DNA from: Rhynchopus euleeides
Lineage: Eukaryota; Euglenozoa; Diplonemea; Diplonemida; Diplonemidae
Direction: 5' to 3'
NCBI GenBank assembly: GCA_963210315.1
Contig: OY723268.1
Location: forward strand, 1-64,000
DNA length: 64,000 nucleotides
The position numbers were made by a program, and so were the translations under genes. Shown here one piece after another: positions 61,304 to 64,000 of this stretch (position 1 is its first letter; every line of letters begins with the position of its first letter). A model generated the notes under the pieces. That model searched no databases and was not told the origin of the DNA. It worked only from the letters and a program-made list of their open reading frames with translations.

Positions 61304-61379
61304 CTTTCTTTTTGTCCCTGCAGCCACTTCTTTACCGCCCACATTCCTCTCTTATTTCCCTTCAGGGCACAGAGTTGTA

Positions 61380-61461
61380 GCGGACGTACCCAAGTGGTTA
61401 CGGGGCTCGCCTGCTAAGCGAGTGTGCTCTGCATGCGCAAGTTCGAACCTTGCCGTTCGCG
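61380..61461 (+). tRNA. tRNA-Ser(GCT), unit 4
   Basis: Copy of 36464-36545. Confidence 0.94.
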
Positions 61462-61538
61462 TTTTTGTATGAACATCCCTTCCTTGTATCTCTTTGCCTA
61501 GTGGCTATATAGATAAGGCAATCCAACTGATTATCAGA

Positions 61539-61610
61539 TCTCCTATGGTGTAGTGGTTAGCACTCCAGACTCTGAATCTGGCGACCGCGGTTCGAATCCG
61601 CGTAGGAGAA
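61539..61610 (+). tRNA. tRNA-Gln(CTG), unit 4
   Basis: Copy of 36623-36694. Confidence 0.94.
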
Positions 61611-61708
61611 CATCTTTTTTACATAGAGATACCAACAGAAACATGCAATTGGATACACACACACAAACAAATTCTTTGTGCATAAGGGAAAATATGGAAA
61701 AAGATATG

Positions 61709-61780
61709 TTCCGCTGCGGGGAATTGAACCCCGGTCTGCCGGGTGAGAGCCGGCTGTTCTAACCACTATACTACAGCGGA
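61709..61780 (-). tRNA. tRNA-Glu(CTC), unit 4
   Basis: Copy of 36793-36864. Confidence 0.94.
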
Positions 61781-61879
61781 TCTGAAAGTATACCAGAATA
61801 CCTTACATGCAGGATGCTTCCAGTGCAGTTTCCCCCTTTCATACAGCACCACACGGAGAGGATACCTGTTGTAGAGAGA

Positions 61880-61961
61880 GGCAGGGTGGCCGAGTGGTCT
61901 AAGGCGGAGGACTCAAGTTCCTTTCTCTTCGGAGGCGTGGGTTCAAACCCCACCCCTGTCA
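61880..61961 (+). tRNA. tRNA-Leu(CAA), unit 4
   Basis: Copy of 36964-37045. Confidence 0.94.
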
Positions 61962-62044
61962 CACCTTTGTTATGTAGCTGTATGCACTGTTACTCCTGCT
62001 CCCTCTCATAGAGTGCTTCATACACTTGATAATAATAGAATGTA

Positions 62045-62126
62045 GGCAAGGTGGCCGAGTGGTCTAAGGCGCTACGTTCAGGTCGTAGTCTCTTCGGGGG
62101 CGTGGGTTCAAACCCCACTCTTGTCA
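62045..62126 (+). tRNA. Chimeric tRNA-Leu(CAG), 5' of Leu(CAG) and 3' of Leu(TAG)
   Basis: Acceptor start GGCAAGG, loop TTCAGGT and variable arm come from Leu(CAG); the T-arm GTGGGTTCAAACCCCAC and end TCTTGTCA come from Leu(TAG). The acceptor still pairs with two G:U wobbles. Gly(GCC) and the Leu(TAG) anticodon are lost from this unit. Confidence 0.93.
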
Positions 62127-62195
62127 TACCTTTATTCAAAGTGTGTACACACACAACACACAAAACATTTCAACCAATATTTTCAACAATAATGT

Positions 62196-62719
62196 GACCT
62201 GTCCGGGAATTGAACCTGTGTCCACCAGTTGCACTGCTATTTTACTGTGGTGCACTAGACCACTAGACTATTGCAGGCAGCTTCTTCAGCAGATGTAACC
62301 CATATGTACTGTATATGTTGTGACAGCAAGTGGGGTTCGAACCCCCGACCGCTCACTACAAGGAGGTGTGCTCAACCACTAGACTATGGGAGCCAGCTTC
62401 CCATATCTTCGTAGTCTTCCAGTACACTATACTACCGCACATCTTCAGGGTTCGAACCCCCGACCGCTCATTACAAGGAGGTGTACTCAACCACTAGACT
62501 ATCGGAGGCAGCTTCTTCAGTGTACGTAACCTATATACACTGCACATGTTGTAACAGCAAGTGGGGTTCGAACCCCCGACCGCTCACTACAAGGAGGTGT
62601 GCTCAACCACTATACTATGGGAGCCACCTTACTATATCTTGGTACATCTCTTCAGGGTTCGAACCCCCAACCTCTCCCAACACAGGTGGTGTGCTCAACC
62701 ACTAGACTTTCTGAGGGGC
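62196..62719 (-). repeat. tRNA-like cluster T1-T5, unit 4
   Basis: Copy of 37605-38128. Confidence 0.7.
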
Positions 62720-62764
62720 GCCTGTATGTTCCAACCTCCTTCATGGGCATCGAATATCCGACCG

Positions 62765-64000
62765 TAGGCAGGTTAGCCTAGAGGTTAGAATTCCTGACTG
62801 TGACAAAAGAGGCCCGGGTTCAAATCCCGGGACAGAATTTTTTTGGGGGATTTGCTTGACCAAATCCCAACCAATTTTTGCCCCCATTTTCCTCCTAAAT
62901 ATGCTTGCCCCAGGCGCCGAAATGAGTACCAAAAAGTGATAACCAGCGTCTGTACGTGCCACCATCGCTTTCGGATTTTCACGGTTCGCCCGCCATAATT
63001 GATAAAATGCAGTTGGCCGGAATTTTTCGATAAACTTTTTTTTTCTGAAAGATATAAAGCTCCTAACCCTGCTACGTTTCACCCAAAAAGTCTGTACATA
63101 TCGTCACGTACAGACATCGGTAGTATATTTTTTCAAAGGAATTCGGCGGGTATTTCCAGCACTGTGGGTTCAAACCTCACTTTCTGTTTTTTTACCCATG
63201 TCCAACTTTGATGGTTCGAACACCCTGGGGGGGTCTATTTCGGGTGTCTCAAAAATGCGCGAGAGGTGGGGATATTGGGTCAGAGAGGAATCAAACTGTT
63301 GGTAGGGTACTGCCCAGCCACCACCAATTAAGTCGTTTTTGGTGTTCCAAAAAGTGTTTTTTGGCCATTTTTGGACCTATTTTTGGGGTTTTGACCCCCC
63401 AGATCGACGACTTTTTTGGATCCAGATATACCCGTGTCTGTACCAGATTCTGGGTGTGGAAATAATAAAAAAAAACCGAAAAAAAACCTCAACCAGGTAT
63501 CGAACTTGCTTCCAACACACCTAGATTCCTTAGAAAACACCCCATGATTTCACCTCGATATGTACCTGGAGCTCCATTCTGAGCCCTGGTGAGCCCACCA
63601 ACAGTTTGCACCGTTTCTCCCCCGAAATCTGGGTCAAACACGGTGGTATCAGTTTCGAACCGGGGACCCGATTTTTTTTACAGGAATGGCCTTTTTTAGG
63701 CCAAAATGGCCGAAAAACAGGGTTTTGGCCAAAAAAAACGACTTAGTGGGTGCTGGCTGGGGACCCATATTTCAACACTATACACCGTTTCGCACCCAGT
63801 ATCTGAACCATTCGCGCATTTTTGAGATACCCGATTTTGACCCACCCAGGGTGTTCGAACCACCCAAATTGGAGTTTTGTAAAAAAAAAAAAAAAAAAAA
63901 AAAGCAAGGTTTGAACCCACAGTGCTACAAATTTCCCAGAAATTCCTTTGAAAAAGTATACTACCGATGTCTGTACGTGACGATATGTACAAACTTTTTC
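62765..64000. repeat. Palindrome with tRNA-His-like end, unit 4 (cut by window end)
   Basis: Left arm, centre and part of the right arm; tRNA-like left end at 62765-62838. One substitution (GGGGGATTTG against GGGGAATTTG) and one fewer A-run base class of differences from the other units. Confidence 0.8.

Larger units (their letters stand above)
60117..64000. repeat. tRNA array, unit 4 (cut by the window end)
   Basis: Carries 14 tRNA genes before the palindrome. It is 321 bp shorter than unit 3, equal to the Leu(CAG)-to-Leu(TAG) spacing, and has a chimeric tRNA-Leu at 62045-62126. Its spacer after tRNA-Leu(CAA) matches unit 3, not unit 1. Confidence 0.97.

Noticed and set aside
35252..64000. 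Dozens of 60-210-codon frames over the tRNA array
   Set aside because: They translate tRNA genes and spacers (typical motifs such as GSNP and GFEP come from the T-arm), recur only because the array repeats, and show no domain.
35201..64000. Organelle or bacterial tRNA cluster
   Set aside because: An initiator with A1:U72 and A54, Tyr with C1:G72 and a short variable arm, genes on both strands with separate T-run stops, and no encoded CCA indicate nuclear genes.

Overview
The window is nuclear DNA of an unidentified eukaryote. The evidence is tRNA genes of eukaryotic type (initiator Met with A1:U72 and A54, a Tyr gene with an intron in the anticodon loop, no encoded CCA), non-LTR retrotransposons with poly(A) tails and target-site duplications, and satellite DNA. 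The retroelement half is very GC-rich and the tRNA half is much less so. I cannot name the species; a GC-rich alga or other protist is a guess.

Layout. 1-4000 is gene-poor: three copies of a hairpin-bearing repeat, a decayed hAT transposase end, a small inverted-repeat element, and about 38 units of a 31-bp satellite. 4012-6545 is a long open frame that looks like a DDE/RNase H-fold transposase. 6545-33758 holds four head-to-tail copies (A to D) of one non-LTR retrotransposon; B and C are about 9.1 kb each, A and D are 5'-truncated. Its polyprotein carries an OTU-like cysteine protease, zinc fingers, a reverse transcriptase (RT), a CCHC plus restriction-like endonuclease (RLE), a second OTU-like domain that has lost its catalytic residues, a zinc module, a third OTU-like domain and another zinc module. 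B and C share the same nested insertion and the same deletion of the RT catalytic core, so they were multiplied as DNA, not by retrotransposition. 33759-35168 is the minus-strand tail of a related but different element.

35201-64000 is the most remarkable part: a tandem array of an approximately 8.47-kb unit (three units plus part of a fourth). A complete unit carries 43 tRNA genes on both strands. Each anticodon occurs once, CAT twice (initiator and elongator), and together they charge all 20 amino acids. I count 140 tRNA genes in the window. Eleven of the 43 have C instead of the near-universal U at position 33. Two units have lost genes by recombination between neighbouring tRNA-Leu genes. 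Every unit also carries five tRNA-like degenerate sequences and a 1.56-kb imperfect palindrome whose two ends are tRNA-His-like.

How the parts relate: the array could supply nearly the whole cytosolic tRNA set from one locus, with RNA polymerase III using internal A and B boxes and the T-runs that follow many genes. The retroelements appear dead, and a truncated one abuts the first array unit.
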